A stretch of DNA of 64,000 bases, taken from contig JAAONU010000002.1 of NCBI GenBank assembly GCA_012932295.1, forward strand, positions 20,243,770 through 20,307,769, in the 5' to 3' direction. Below, piece by piece: positions 34,203 through 45,544 of the stretch. This DNA is from Cyclina sinensis (Eukaryota; Mollusca; Bivalvia; Venerida; Veneridae). The first letter of the stretch is position 1. Every line of letters begins with the position of its first letter. A program made the translations under genes and the position numbers. The notes beneath the pieces are model-generated. The model saw nothing but the letters and a program-made list of their open reading frames with translations. It ran no database searches and was not told the origin of the DNA.

Positions 34203-35068
34203 ATGTGTACACTGAAATGTTTCAACTTAGATACCCTTGATATTAATATAAATTATCAGGTAATAAACAAAATAATATCTGAGATTGACTGTTCTAAATC
34301 ACAAGGTCCGGATGAAATACATCCAAGAATTATTAAAGAATGTAAAAATGAAATAGTACAACCACTTTGTAAAATATTCAGAAAGTCACTTGACGAAGGG
34401 AAACTTCCCAAAATTTGGAAAATGGCCAATGTAACTGCAATTTTTAAAAAAGGTAGTAAAATTAAGGCAGAAAATTATAGACCGATCAGCTTAACATCCA
34501 TTTGCTGTCGCATTTTAGAAAAACCAATAAGGAATTCAATATTAAAATTTCTGGAAGATAATGATTTAATTACACATTGTCAACATGGTTTTAGAAAAGG
34601 ACATTCATGTGTAACACAATTACTTGAATGCTTTGATGAATGGACAAAGGCTGTTGATAATAAAAATGAAGTAGATATAATATACCTTGATTTCAAGGCA
34701 GCATTTGATAAAGTACCGCACCAAAGGCTGCTAAAAAAGATATGGTCAGTAGGAATAAGGGGTAAAATTTATAACTGGATAAAAGATTTTCTAACTGATA
34801 GAAAACAAATAGTAGTTGTTAATGGTGCTAAGTCCAAATGGGGGGAGGTAATTAGTGGTGTGCCTCAGGGAAGTGTTTTAGGTCCAGTTTTATTTCTAAT
34901 TTACATAAATGATTTTCCCAAAAATGTAGAAGGAGAAATTAAAATGTTTGCTGACGATACAAAAATCTATCAAATTAAACAGAAAACAGAAGACGAAAAT
35001 CAATTACAAGACAGTATATTTAGTGCATGCAATTGGAGCAAAAAATGGCAACTGGTATTTAACATATA
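34203..35068 (+). pseudogene. LINE family K copy 1: reverse transcriptase
   Basis: Open for 288 codons. RT blocks run in order: 'SKSQGPDEIHPRIIKEC', 'WKMANVTAIFKKGSK..NYRPISLTSICCRILEK' (RT-1/2), 'HQHGFRKGHSC'-like block as 'HCQHGFRKGHSCVTQLLE', 'DIIYLDFKAAFDKVPH' (catalytic Asp), 'GVPQGSVLGPVLFLIYINDF', and 'KMFADDTKIY' with the FADD catalytic pair intact. It breaks after 'WQLVFNI' because a family A2 element was inserted. The C-terminal part continues at 36805. The clade is CR1/Jockey-type; the product would be the RT of target-primed reverse transcription. Confidence 0.85.
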
Positions 35069-36804
35069 ACAAGAGGGCCATGATGGCCCTGTATCGCTCA
35101 CCTGAGTATGACTGCTTTAAACAAAGTTGCTATGGACCTGGTTATTTGACCCCAGATGGCCCATATTCAAACTTGACCTAGAAATTATTGAAACAATCTC
35201 TTTGACAAATTTCAAGGTTATTTGTACTGAAAATGTTATCTATAGAGTGTTAACAAGATTTTTTCCATATTTGGGCTCTATGACCTAGTTTTTGACCCCA
35301 GATTACCCATATCCAAACCTGAGCTACAAATCATCAAAACAACCTTTCTGACAAATTTCCAGGACATTTGGACTGAAAATGTAGCCTCTAGAGTGTGTAC
35401 AAAGTTTTTCAATATTTGGGCTCTGTGACCTAAATGTTTTGACTTCAGATGACCCATATTCAAATTTGACCTAGAAACCATAGAATTATGCTTTCTGACA
35501 AATTTCCAGGTTATTTGGAATTAAAATGTTACCTCTAGAGTGTTAACAAGTTTTTTCCATATTTGGGCTCTGTGACCTAGTTTTTGACCCAAGATGACCC
35601 ATACTCCAACTTGAGCTAGAAATCATCAAGAAAACCTGTCTGACAAATTTCCAGGATATTTGGACTGAAAATGTAACCTCTGGAGTGTTAAAAAGTTTTT
35701 TACATATTTGAACCATGTGACCTAGTTTTTGATCCCAGATAACCCATATCCAAATCTGAGCTAGAAATCTTTGAAACAATCTTTCTGACAAATTTCAAGG
35801 ACATTTAGACTAAAAATGTAACCTCTAGAGGATTAACAAGGTTTTTCTACTTTCGGGCTCTGTGAGCTAGTTTTTGACCCCAGAAAACCTATATTCAAAA
35901 CTAAGCTAGAAATCATCGATAGAACCTTTCTGACAAATTTCCACGTTATTTGGACTGAAATTGCTACCTTTAGAATGTTAACAAGGTTTTTCCATATTTG
36001 GACTCTGTGACCTAGTTTGTGACTCCAGATGACCCATATTCGAACTTGATCTAGAAATCCTCAAGGCAACTTTTCTGACAAATTTCCAGATTATTTGGGC
36101 TGAAAATGTAACCTCTAGAGTGTTAACAAGGTTTTTCCATATTTGGGCTCCGTGACCTAGTTTTTGACCCCAGATGACCCATATTTAAACTTGACCTAGA
36201 AATTGTCAAAGCAACCTTTCTGACAAATTTCCAGATTATTTGGGCTGAAAATGTAACCTCTAGAGTGTTAACAAGGTTTTTCCATATTTGGGCTCTGTGA
36301 CCTAGTTTTTGAACCCAGATGACCCATATTTGAACTTGACCTAGAAATTGTCAAAACAACCTTTTTGACAAAATTCCAGATTATTTGGGCTGAAAATGTA
36401 ACCTCTAGAGTGTTAACAAGATTTTTCTATTTTTGGGCTCCGTGACCTAGTTTTTGAACCCAGATTACCCATATTTGAACTTGAGCTAGAAATCATCAAT
36501 AGAACCTTTCTGACAAATTTCCAGGATATTTGGACTGAAAAAGTAGCCTCTAGAGTGTTAACAAGGTTTTTCTATATTTGGGCTCTGTGACCTAGTTTTC
36601 CAACCCTGATAACCCATGTTCGAACTCGTCCGAGATATCAATGAGACAAACATCCCGTGCAAGTTTCATGACAATTGAGGCAAAAATGTGACCACTAGAC
36701 TGTTAACGAACTAATTGTGGACGGACGGACGGACGGACGGACGACGGACGACGGACAAAAGGTGATCAGAAAAGCTCACTCTGTCACTACGTGACAGGTG
36801 AGCT
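35069..36804 (+). mobile_element. Helitron-like element, family A2, third copy, inside LINE K copy 1
   Basis: Family A2 head (acaagagggccatgatggcc) and tail ('gtcactacgtgacaggtgagct'), with a core of about eleven units of 'gacctagtttttgaccccagatgacc'. LINE K copy 2 (57520-57560) supplies the empty site: 'atttaacatacaaaaatgtaaac' against 'atttaacatat[insert]aaaaatgtaaac'. No duplication beyond one or two A residues is visible. A (gacg)n run precedes the tail hairpin. Confidence 0.85.
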
Positions 36805-37548
36805 AAAAATGTAAACATATGTCTATATTACTAACTTTAAGAACATAAATCAAGAACCAACTGAATATTTTATGAAAGATGATGAGGATAGAATAAATAG
36901 AGTTCAATATGTTAAACAAGAAAAAGATTTAGGAGTTTTAGTAGATAATGGTCTTAACTTCCAGGATCATTTGTATTCAAAAATCAAAATGGCAAATAGA
37001 AATGTTGGATTAATCATGAGGACATTCACATACATGTCTGAAGAAATGTTCCAAACTCTGTATAAAGCAATAGTAAGACCTCATCTAGAATATGCATCAC
37101 CTGCATGGGCCCTCTGGCTTAAAAAAGATATAAAAGCAATTGAAAACGTTCAAAGAAGAGCAACGTGAATGGTTAAATCCATAAATCATCTAACAAAGTA
37201 ACATATCCAGATAGACTTAAAAAACTAGGTCTTCCAACTTTAGAATATAGGCGAATAAGAGCAGACATAATTGAGGTCTATAAAATTTTTAATAAGTTGG
37301 ATATAGTAAACCAAAACATGTTTATAATACTTAATGAGACAGTTACAAGAGGCCATATTCAAAAGATCTTTAAGCCAAGAGCAAGAACAGAACTCAGAAA
37401 ACACTTTTTCAGTCTTAGAGTTATAGATATCTGGAATAATCTGCCTCAATACGTAGTAGAAGCACCAACTCTCAATGCATTCAAATCTAGGGTTAACAAA
37501 CATTGGGTTGGGCTAAGAAATAAATTCCATGCTAAGTGTTACGAATAA
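36805..37548 (+). pseudogene. LINE family K copy 1: RT thumb and C-terminal domain
   Basis: It carries 'QYVKQEKDLGVLVDNGLNFQDH', 'KMANRNVGLIMRTFTYMS', 'LYKAIVRPHLEYASPAWALW' and 'KKDIKAIENVQRRAT', then 'LKKLGLPTLEYRRIRADIIEVYKI', then 'FFSLRVIDIWNNLPQYVVEAPTLNAFKSRV' to a stop at 37546-37548. Two lesions are seen against copy 2: a TGA at 37166-37168 where copy 2 has CGA, and an 8-base duplication-like insertion near 37190 ('ctaacaaagtaacatatcc' against 'ctaacatatcc') that shifts the frame. Confidence 0.85.
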
Positions 37549-37607
37549 GCCTTGTTAGGTACTGTACTGTTATTGAACATTGAAAGTAGACTGTTGTTGG
37601 ATTTAGA

Positions 37608-39881
37608 GGAACCCGGCTGATTCGGACCTTGGCTGATTCGGCCCAGGCTGATTCGGACCCTCCTTGGCTGATTCGGACCACTTTCTTGGCCGATTCGGAC
37701 AACTTTCTTGGCTGATTCGGACCACGTTACTGAAAAATATCCCTCATCTTTAACATTTTTTAAGTAAGTAACTTCCTATTTTTTATACTAAACTGGCTTA
37801 ATTTGATTGTATTAGGGCTATGAGTTACGCTGAAATTTTTGGTCATATTTATTGCGTTCATTTCGTTAAATTCACAATAAAAAATAACAATAATTATAAT
37901 AATAACATCTACATGAAGAACAATATGGAAAATTTAAAAAATGGAAGTCATCAAAATTAAAGAAAATTTGTAACGAGTGTGCGAAAAACTAAGAAGTTAT
38001 ATGCACTTCAATCAACACATTATAAGGTAAGTGTAAATGCTCAACTTTGATCCGGCCGTCGTTTAATCACAATAATAGTGTAAAAAATTAATTAGTTATA
38101 TGCACTTAAATCCACACATTATAAAGTAAGTGTAAATGCCCGACTTTGATCCGGCCCGCCGTTTAATCACGGTAATAGTTTAATAAAATGGTAAAATCGT
38201 TTGGTTTTAAATTATTCGATATTTGGTATTTTAACATTTAGTTCATCTACGTTTTTAGAATTGTGAGACTACATAGAAGATATCTTCATATTTGTGATGA
38301 ACACATCGTTTAAAATAAAAGTGAACAAAAAGTCAAAGACAATTCTCTATCTTTCAGATTTTCAGCGTAACCCGCATCATATACAATCAAATCAAGCCAG
38401 ATAAGTATCAACAAGAGGGCCATGATGGCCCTGGATCGCTCACCTGAGTACTTTGGCTGTAGGTTTGCTGTTAAGCAGTATTTCATTTTTTAATTGAAAA
38501 TATGTAAGTGCCTACAAACCAAATATGTAAAATATCAGTCAATAAATAAAGGCTCTATGACAGAAAGTAGAAATATCTATTATAAGCTATGGTGACCTTG
38601 ACCTTGACCCAGTGACCTCAAACCCTAACCACGGGTAGAGGTCCATGCAAGGAACCTCTATACTGAATATCAAAGATATTGGTCTATAAATGAAGGCTCT
38701 ATGAGGTACAGTAGATAAATCTACTTTTAGCCTCCGTGACCTTTAACCTAATCCAATAATTTGAAAATGCTTGATAAAGCTTGCTTCATGCCAAATTTTA
38801 AAATTCTAGGTCTTTTGGTTTCAGACAAGATAATTTTTAAAGATTTTCTTCTATATTGTTATTTAAAACTTGTGACCCCTCGGGCGGGGCCAATAGTGAT
38901 CCCAGGGAAATTTTTCTAAAAAACTTGGTAGAGGTCCACTAGACAATGCTACACACCAAATATCTAAGCTCTATAACTTACAGTTTCTGACAAGAAGATT
39001 TTTTAAGATTTTCTTATATAACTCTATGTAAAACTAGTGGCCCCTGGGGCGGGGCCATTTTTGACCCAGAGGCCAGGGTTTGAACAAACTTGGTAGAGGT
39101 CCACTAGACAATGCTACACACCAAATATCTAAGCTCTATAACTTACGGTTTCTAATAAGAAGATTTTTTTAAGATTTTCCTATATAACTCTATGTAAAAC
39201 AAGTGACCCCCTGGGGTGGGGCCATTTTTGACCCAGAGGCCAGGATTTGAACAAACTTGGTAGAGGTCCACTAGACAATGCTACATACCAAATATCTTAA
39301 CTCTAGGCCTTGTGGTTTCTGACAAGAAGATTTTCAAGTTTTCCCTATATAACTCTATGTAAAATCAACTGACCCCTGGGGTGGGGTCAGTTTTGTCCCC
39401 AGGGACATAATTTGAACAAACTTAGTAGAGGTCCACTAGATGATGCTTCATACCAAATATCAAAGCTCCAGGCCTTGTGGTTTCGGAGAAGAAGATTTTT
39501 AAAGATCCAACTTATAAAATCTATTTTTAGCTCCAGTGAACCAGAAATGCAATGGACCAGAACCATTTGAACAATCTTGGTAGAGCTTCATGCAAGGAAC
39601 ATCCCAGGCAAGTTTCATTAAATTTGCCCCATTGGTTTCAGAGGAGATGTCGTTTGAATGAAAAGTTGACGACGGACGGACGGACGACGGACAAAGACCG
39701 ATCAGAAAAGCTCACCCTGAGCACTTTGTGCTCAGGTGAGCTAAAAATAGGGAGTTACTTACTTAAAAAATGTTAAAGATGAGGGATATTTTTCAGTAAC
39801 GTGGTCCGAATCAGCCAAGAAAGTGGTCCGAATCAGCCAAGGAGGGTCCGAATCTGCCTTGGTCCGAATCAGCCGGTATTC
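37608..39881. mobile_element. TIR DNA transposon with tandem subterminal repeats and 8-bp duplication
   Basis: GATTTAGA flanks both sides (37600-37607 and 39882-39889). The ends carry several copies of 'ggctgattcggacc' on the left and the inverted 'ggtccgaatcagcc' on the right. The arms then share 'ttactgaaaaatatccctcatctttaacattttttaagtaagtaact' inverted. The left arm is about 180 bp and the right about 135 bp. The 2.3-kb interior includes a family A1 element placed exactly at the inner edge of the right arm. Duplication length suggests hAT, P or Merlin-like; the ends do not settle it. No transposase. Confidence 0.85.
38411..39742 (+). mobile_element. Helitron-like element, family A1, uninterrupted copy
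   Basis: The head is acaagagggccatgatggcc, then 'ctggatcgctcacctgagtactttggctg'; the tail is 'gctcaccctgagcactttgtgctcaggtgagct'. The core has four to five units with 'cccctggggcggggccattttt', 'aacttggtagaggtccactagacaatgctac' and 'accaaatatctaagctc'. The copy is compact (1.33 kb) and lets the two nested insertions in 8324-11731 be mapped. A gacgacggacggacgg run precedes the tail hairpin. Confidence 0.85.
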
Positions 39882-40040
39882 GATTTAGAATAAGCTGTGC
39901 TATGTTCAGGCTTCGAACATTGAAAGTAGACAGTTGTTGGATTATTTATGTGTGTAAATATTGTGACTATTTGTAAAACAAAATTTATTGTGTTTTACCA
40001 TGTGTGTTGCATTTGAATACACAGTGTATCAGTAAATGTA

Positions 40041-40870
<830 letters not shown>

Positions 40871-40872
40871 AT

Positions 40873-41026
40873 GCTAAGCTTAAAATACTTTATACAAATT
40901 CAGATTGTCTGAGTAAATCAAAATTGGATGAACTGAATTAGCAAAAGGTAGATCTAGTAATGTTATTTGTATAACTGATGTTTTTCCTAAACATACATCC
41001 TTTGAAAAGGTAACAGAAACACAATA
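40873..41026 (+). pseudogene. LINE K copy 2: start of endonuclease domain
   Basis: 'KILYTNSDCLSKSKLDELN' then, in another frame, 'NVICITDVFPKHTSFEKVTETQY'. This is the N-terminal strand and 'ICITDVFPK' block of LINE endonucleases (usual form I-C-I-T-E-V-x-P-K). Frameshifts and a stop near 40935 are present. The final codons 'ACACAATA' abut the TIR element and continue as 'CATTATAGAT' at 45549. Confidence 0.65.
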
Positions 41027-42006
41027 CGTGGGCTTAGCGCAAAACGGTCGTAACTGAAATTTTGAAAACTTTTCAGGAGAGTGAAAAAGCTTTACCATTA
41101 TCTTTAGATTTTGATGAAAAACATGTACTTTTGCAAATAAGAAGGTTTTTGAATTAATTTTATATTAACAGTTTTGATATTTATTTAATTTATGTATTAA
41201 ACAAGAAGTTTGTGAAAAACTGAGTTACGACTGTTTTGCGCTGAAAATGACAAATTGTTTGAAAAAAAAATTTGTGCAAAACAGTTGTATCTGAAACTGA
41301 AATGAAATTTTATCCTTGAAAGTTTATATTTAACTGCTAATTTTTTTTTAAGTTTCTTATTTTAAAATTAAAAAATAATCAATTAGAAATATTGCATTAA
41401 TTAAGGTTACAAATGGACTATCTGTAATGTCCAGCATTGAGATGCTGATATCTAATACTGGAAAACAATGAAATAATAAAATTTAATTATCTGCAATGTT
41501 TACTTCATTCTGTATAATGCAAGTCACAAAGTACTTCTTCAGTATACACAACAAACTAACAATAAAAGGTCTGTCACCTATCTATTTTTGTTTGTTTGTT
41601 TGTCTATTTAATATAATATTCTTCCATGGCTGTTCAAATTCAGCGTAAGACTAAAATATTATTACTAAAACATACAGTATAAACAACATAATATCCTTCA
41701 ATCAACATAACTAGATCACTAAATGCACATTCTTAGAGGAGAGCAAAAGAGAACAGAACTGAGCAGACATTTTCCTGTGATGAGTTGCATTCACAACCAG
41801 ACAAAGCTACTCATGCAGACAAAAATGCATGATTAGCTCTCTGATTCTGAATGATGTCAGTTTGACAAAGACAGACACATTTTGCTCTTGGAACTGGTAC
41901 ACACTCAGTCCTCAATTGTCCCAGAATAATAGCTGAAGAAATTATGACACTGTTTCTCGAATGATAGAAAAGGTCTACAGTGTTACATAACTAATATTTA
42001 CGAAAA

Positions 42007-42531
42007 ATGAACAAGGTTGGGGGGACTCTTCAACAGGGTTCCTATAGAGGGAATGGCCGACAGTGTGTCACAAATGCTTTGACAGCTGTTTTTGAAAGCT
42101 ACAAATATCCTCTAAGATTATGGGCACCAGAAAACACTGACTATATCTTAACAAAATTAATGGAGATAATCCTTATGTGTCCTTGATATTGATAACATTC
42201 CTGCAACAGTTGCAACAACATCTAGTCACCCTCATTGCACCTACAGATTTATTCAACTAGTGCCCCATTCTATTCTTTAAATGATGCTATTGATTCTCTT
42301 ATGAAAGCTCATGTGATGACAGGTTGTTTATTGACACCAGGAAATTCTGATCCTTGTTATTCTACCAACATCCTTAAAAATGAAGACTGTTATTATCTGT
42401 TTGACTCGCACAGCAGAAATGATTTAGGTATGCTAGCCCCAGATGGCACAGCATATCTGAAGGAACACAAATATATCTTTAATTTGTGTAACTTTATTTG
42501 GCATCTTGCTTCCTTTCTAAATTTGAAATAA
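42007..42531 (+). pseudogene. Decayed cysteine protease of the Herpes_teg_N-like (PF04843-like) type
   Basis: From ATG 42007 the frames give 'QQGSYRGNGRQCVTNALTAVFES', whose 'GRQC' fits the catalytic Cys block. After a frameshift comes 'SLDIDNIPATV', then in the 42235-42531 stretch 'YSLNDAIDSLMKAHVMTG' and 'CYYLFDSHSRNDLGMLAPDGTA', fitting the Asp-x-His active-site block. Stops and at least two frameshifts near 42160-42240 make it nonfunctional. Similar domains occur in large uncharacterised animal proteins and transposon ORFs as well as in the family that gives the domain its name; lying within TIRs, this copy is read here as transposon cargo, not as viral. Family membership is from motif recognition only. 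Confidence 0.6.
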
Positions 42532-42664
42532 CCCCCTCCTTTTGACATTGCTGCCATTGCTAAGCCTGTTACACAAAACATTATCAAAAGCAATGAAAAT
42601 ACAACAGATAGTGACATTAGCTGTAGCCTTTCTTAACCAGTGTCTGATGGTTAATACAGTTGAA

Positions 42665-43180
42665 AGCTTTACACGGCAAAGGAAGCAATAGCATAGGCAA
42701 AATTTGCTCTTGGTGTAGATTCCAATTCAGATGACAGTAGCTACAGATTTGAAGAAGCAATTAATAGCTCCGGAGCTGACGACATGGATAATATTAGTCA
42801 AGTTGAGGCAGTTCTATCTGATTTGGACAACAGTGATAAGATTCTTAGATGTAGTGACAGTTATTTATTAGATGACAGTCAGTATGATGAAAGTAGCAAT
42901 GTTTTTGTTATTGGAAATAGCAGTCTTAATAGTATAATACTAATGTAGGTGTTGAGAGTGAATAGACTATGTAGGTGTTGAGAGTGAAAACACTAATGTA
43001 GGTGTTGAAAGTGAAAAGACCATTGTAGGTGTTGAGAGTGCAAATACTCATGTAGGTAATGAGAGTGCTAATACTGAGTTAGGTGTTTAGAGTAAAAAGA
43101 CCGATGTAGGTGTTGAAAGTGAAAAGACTGACATAGGTGCAAATACTGATCCAGATTTTGAGAGTGAAAATACTATTATT
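42665..43180 (+). pseudogene. Acidic ORF relic with tandem 27-bp repeats
   Basis: A frame reads 'FALGVDSNSDDSSYRFEEAINSSGADDMDNISQVEAVLSDLDNSDKILRC', very acidic. From 42948 it becomes repeats of a 9-residue unit close to V-G-V-E-S-E-K-T-D encoded by about nine 27-bp units ('gtaggtgttgagagtgaaaagact'). Stops interrupt most units. Two or three more units are at 43787-43872, so the repeat block was split by the sequence between. I do not recognise the protein. Confidence 0.55.
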
Positions 43181-43616
43181 ACCTTACGCTTTATATGACT
43201 TGTAATTCATTATTTTTGCCTGTTTCCTATTATTTTTCCATCTTTCAAGTATGCCAGCAACAATTTATTGAGGTCCAGGCAACAGTTCAAACTGTTGACA
43301 GGGCAATAGTTTGTATTGTTTCATAGTTGACTTTTGAACTGCGCAATAGGATGTTATAAAGTGAAAGTTACTAAAATTGAATACATGTACGTTTTTCAAG
43401 GATCCTGATGGCGCTTTACGTTCATTTAATTCCCTTTCATATTTTTATTGTATCCAAGTTTGGTGTCGGATCTGTACCAGCTTTTAGCCCAAACAAACCA
43501 AGCATTTAAATACGATGATCAGTCCTCAGCCGACAACTGGTGAAAAAAAATCTTGAGTTGGTTAGATTGTATAGAATATTAGGTATTTAAATAGTTATAT
43601 AGAGCATTAGGTAATA

Positions 43617-43783
43617 AAACAATTATTTCATGTGTGTTTTAGGGGAACAGTCAAAACTATTGTCCTGAAGACATTCCGAACTGTTGCCGAAGGCTTAATG
43701 GCCTCGGCAACAGTTCGAAAGTCTTCGCTGAAACCTTGGGACAATAGTTTTTACTGTTCCCCAAACACACATGAAATAACTTT
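43617..43783. repeat. Fold-back palindrome inside the 27-bp repeat block
   Basis: 'ttatttcatgtgtgttttaggggaacagtcaaaactattgtcc' pairs with 'ggacaatagtttttactgttccccaaacacacatgaaataa', and the inner arms 'gaactgttgccgaaggc' / 'gcctcggcaacagttcg' also pair, giving arms of about 75 bp. A related stretch near 43270-43330 ('ggcaacagttcaaactgttgacagggcaatag') carries the same words, so 43190-43786 may be a small element with palindromes at both ends. Confidence 0.75.
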
Positions 43784-43894
43784 GTAATGTAGATGTTAAG
43801 AGTGAAAATACTGATGCAGGTGTTGAGAGTGAAAAGACAGATGTAGGTGTTGAAAATGAAAATACTGTCATCTAACAAATTACTCCCAGTACAT

Positions 43895-44075
43895 CTAAGG
43901 ATCTTATTGCTGTTGTCCAGGTCACAAAGAACTGCTTTAATTCTAATTTACGTTATATTATCTGGAGACTAACTGCTTCTTCAAATCTGTAGCTACTGTC
44001 ATCTGAATCGGAACCTACACCAAGAACACAATTTGCCTTTGTTATTGCTTCATCTGCCATGTAAAGTTTGCAACT
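43895..44075 (-). pseudogene. Inverted partial copy of the acidic ORF
   Basis: The minus strand reads 'MADEAITKANCVLGVGSDSDDSSYRFEEA', matching the plus-strand relic at 42665-42760 and continuing to match through 'cctggacaacagcaataagatccttagatgt' against 42820-42855. The two copies differ at several bases, so the inverted duplication is not recent. Confidence 0.65.
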
Positions 44076-44084
44076 TCTTACGTA

Positions 44085-44285
44085 CATGAAAGTTCATAAC
44101 AGAAAGATGCAATGCATCTTAGAATACACAACCCAGAGTGGGATTCAAACCTTGATAACCCGCGTGACATGCCAACGCTCTAACCACTGAGCCAAAGAAT
44201 CGATTCCCTGACACAGTTGCCTGAGGTTGTATTTATACAATTATCAAAGGTGTGCATGAGACCGTAACACATTCCTGCTTGAGAA
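44085..44285 (-). mobile_element. tRNA-Asp-like SINE, copy 1
   Basis: On the minus strand: 'tggctcagtggttagagcg' (A box), 'ggcatgtcacgcggg' (an Asp-like anticodon arm with GTC) and 'aggtttgaatccc' (B box), then a non-tRNA body ending 'gaactttcatgt'. The acceptor stem does not close, so it is not a tRNA gene. Confidence 0.75.
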
Positions 44286-44423
44286 ATTCATCATGATGAC
44301 GAATGGTGTTGTGTATTTTTTAAATCAATGGATCAGACAGAAATCTTGAAAGATGCTAGTTAAGAATCAATTTTTATAACAAAGTATAGGATAGGTCATC
44401 CAAGACGAGCCCCCATCTTACAA

Positions 44424-44612
44424 ACATGAAAGTTCATAACAGAAAGATGCAATGCATCTTAGAATACACAATCCAGAATGGGATTCGAACCTCAATCTCC
44501 CGCGTGACACGCCAATGCTCTAACCACTGAGCTGAAGAATCGATTCCCTGATGCAGTTGTCAGAGGTTGTATTTATACAATTACATATATCAAAGGTGTG
44601 CACTAGACCATA
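44424..44612 (-). mobile_element. tRNA-Asp-like SINE, copy 2
   Basis: Direct repeat of 44085-44285 with about 10 percent differences: 'gctcagtggttagagcattggcgtgtcacgcgggagattgaggttcgaatccc'. It retains a better B box (ggttcgaatcc). Both copies lie in the same orientation 340 bp apart with nearly identical ends, consistent with a segmental duplication or two insertions. Confidence 0.75.
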
Positions 44613-44619
44613 ACAAACT

Positions 44620-45480
44620 GTATTCATCATAAGATCACTCACTGGTTCAAGAAGTCTAAAGCTAATGCCACTATCTGTTGATATGTCATAATCTTGGAGG
44701 GTAATTATAGCTTTCAAAAGCAGCTGTCAAAGCATATGTGACAAATTGTCGGCCATTCCCTCTAAATGAACCCTGCCCTTGATGAAGAGTCCCTTTAACT
44801 ATGTTCATTTTTTCTAAACATTAGGAATTGTGTTTGTAAAGAAAGTTTCGAATAAGGTATATCATTTACTAGGGTGCAAAATAAGCATGTTGTTTACCAT
44901 TTTAAAAAGTCTGAACTTACAGACCTATAAACATACAGTTTGATACAAAGCATATTTTATTCAGAATGTATCTGCTTTAACCTGAAGTTTAACTGATGGA
45001 TCCATATAATAAATATGCAGGTAATAATGAATATCAAATAGAATTATCTAAACTGATATATATATCCACAAATCAATTGCAAATCTTTTAATTTTAAGAT
45101 ACATTTTATCTACTTCTTTGTTACATGCATGGATAGTTACTACTTCAAAGTGTAGCTTTTAGTCATTTGCCAATTTCTTTCCTTTTCTTACATTTCCAGC
45201 ACCATGTGTTACCAAACAGTAAGGACAAGGTCAAATAAACAAAATACAATGACATCACCACTTATGTCAGTGATGAAGTCATATGTATAAAAATTAGCTG
45301 CTTTCCTCTCAGTTCATTTACATCTATTTTTTTATGCAAGACAGTCACAACTGCAGTTACGACCATTTTGCACTAAAGCAGTCTGATACAACCTTATGCC
45401 ATCTGACTATTTTAACTGGTTTCTGTGTAAATACAAATGTTAATTTTTTCACAGGTAAAAGACACCTTTAAAATAATAGG
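44620..45480. other. Right interior of the AATA element, no recognised gene
   Basis: AT-rich sequence with no open stretch of note. 'cacaactgcagttacgaccattttgcactaaagcag' at 45348-45383 resembles the terminal repeat (ttacgaccgttttgcgctaagc) and could be an additional subterminal copy, as could 'gagttacgactgttttgcgctg' near 41222 and 'caaaacagttgtatctgaaactg' near 41278 on the left side. Confidence 0.5.
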
Positions 45481-45544
45481 AAAAATGAAAAAAAACATTT
45501 TTTTAAAAAAATGTCAGTTATGACCGTTTTGCGCTAAGCCCACG

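Larger units (their letters stand above)
34203..40040 (+). mobile_element. LINE family K copy 1, 5' truncated, interrupted twice
   Basis: The coding pieces 34203-35068 and 36805-37548 belong to one RT-bearing ORF. The 3' UTR follows with two tandem repeats containing 'gaacattgaaagtagac' (about 37574 and 39918). Homology to the copy at 56700-57990 begins near 'cttgatattaatataaattatcagg' (about 34225), so the copy lacks the endonuclease. It carries a family A2 element in the ORF and a TIR element in the 3' UTR. The 3' boundary near 40040 is approximate. Confidence 0.75.
41027..45544. mobile_element. 4.5-kb TIR element with AATA target duplication and a protease relic
   Basis: Inverted ends begin CGTGGGCTTAGCGCAAAACG (41027) and end with the reverse complement at 45544; about 38 bp pair with two or three mismatches (ggtcgtaactgaa against ggtcataactgac). 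AATA lies at 41023-41026 and 45545-45548. Excision restores the LINE codons 'ETQYIID'. Inside are a cysteine-protease-like pseudogene (42007-42531), an acidic ORF relic and 27-bp repeats (42665-43180), an inverted copy of the acidic ORF (43895-44075), two SINEs and a palindrome. No transposase motif is evident. Four-base duplications are known for Sola and Chapaev types, so assignment is open. Confidence 0.8.

Noticed and set aside
42007..42531. Endogenous herpesvirus-like sequence
   Set aside because: Only one protease-like domain is recognisable and it lies within transposon inverted repeats with a target duplication. Such domains also occur in animal and transposon proteins.
44140..44200. 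tRNA-Asp gene on the minus strand
   Set aside because: A and B boxes are present, but the acceptor and anticodon stems do not pair properly and the sequence recurs with a non-tRNA body. It is a SINE head.
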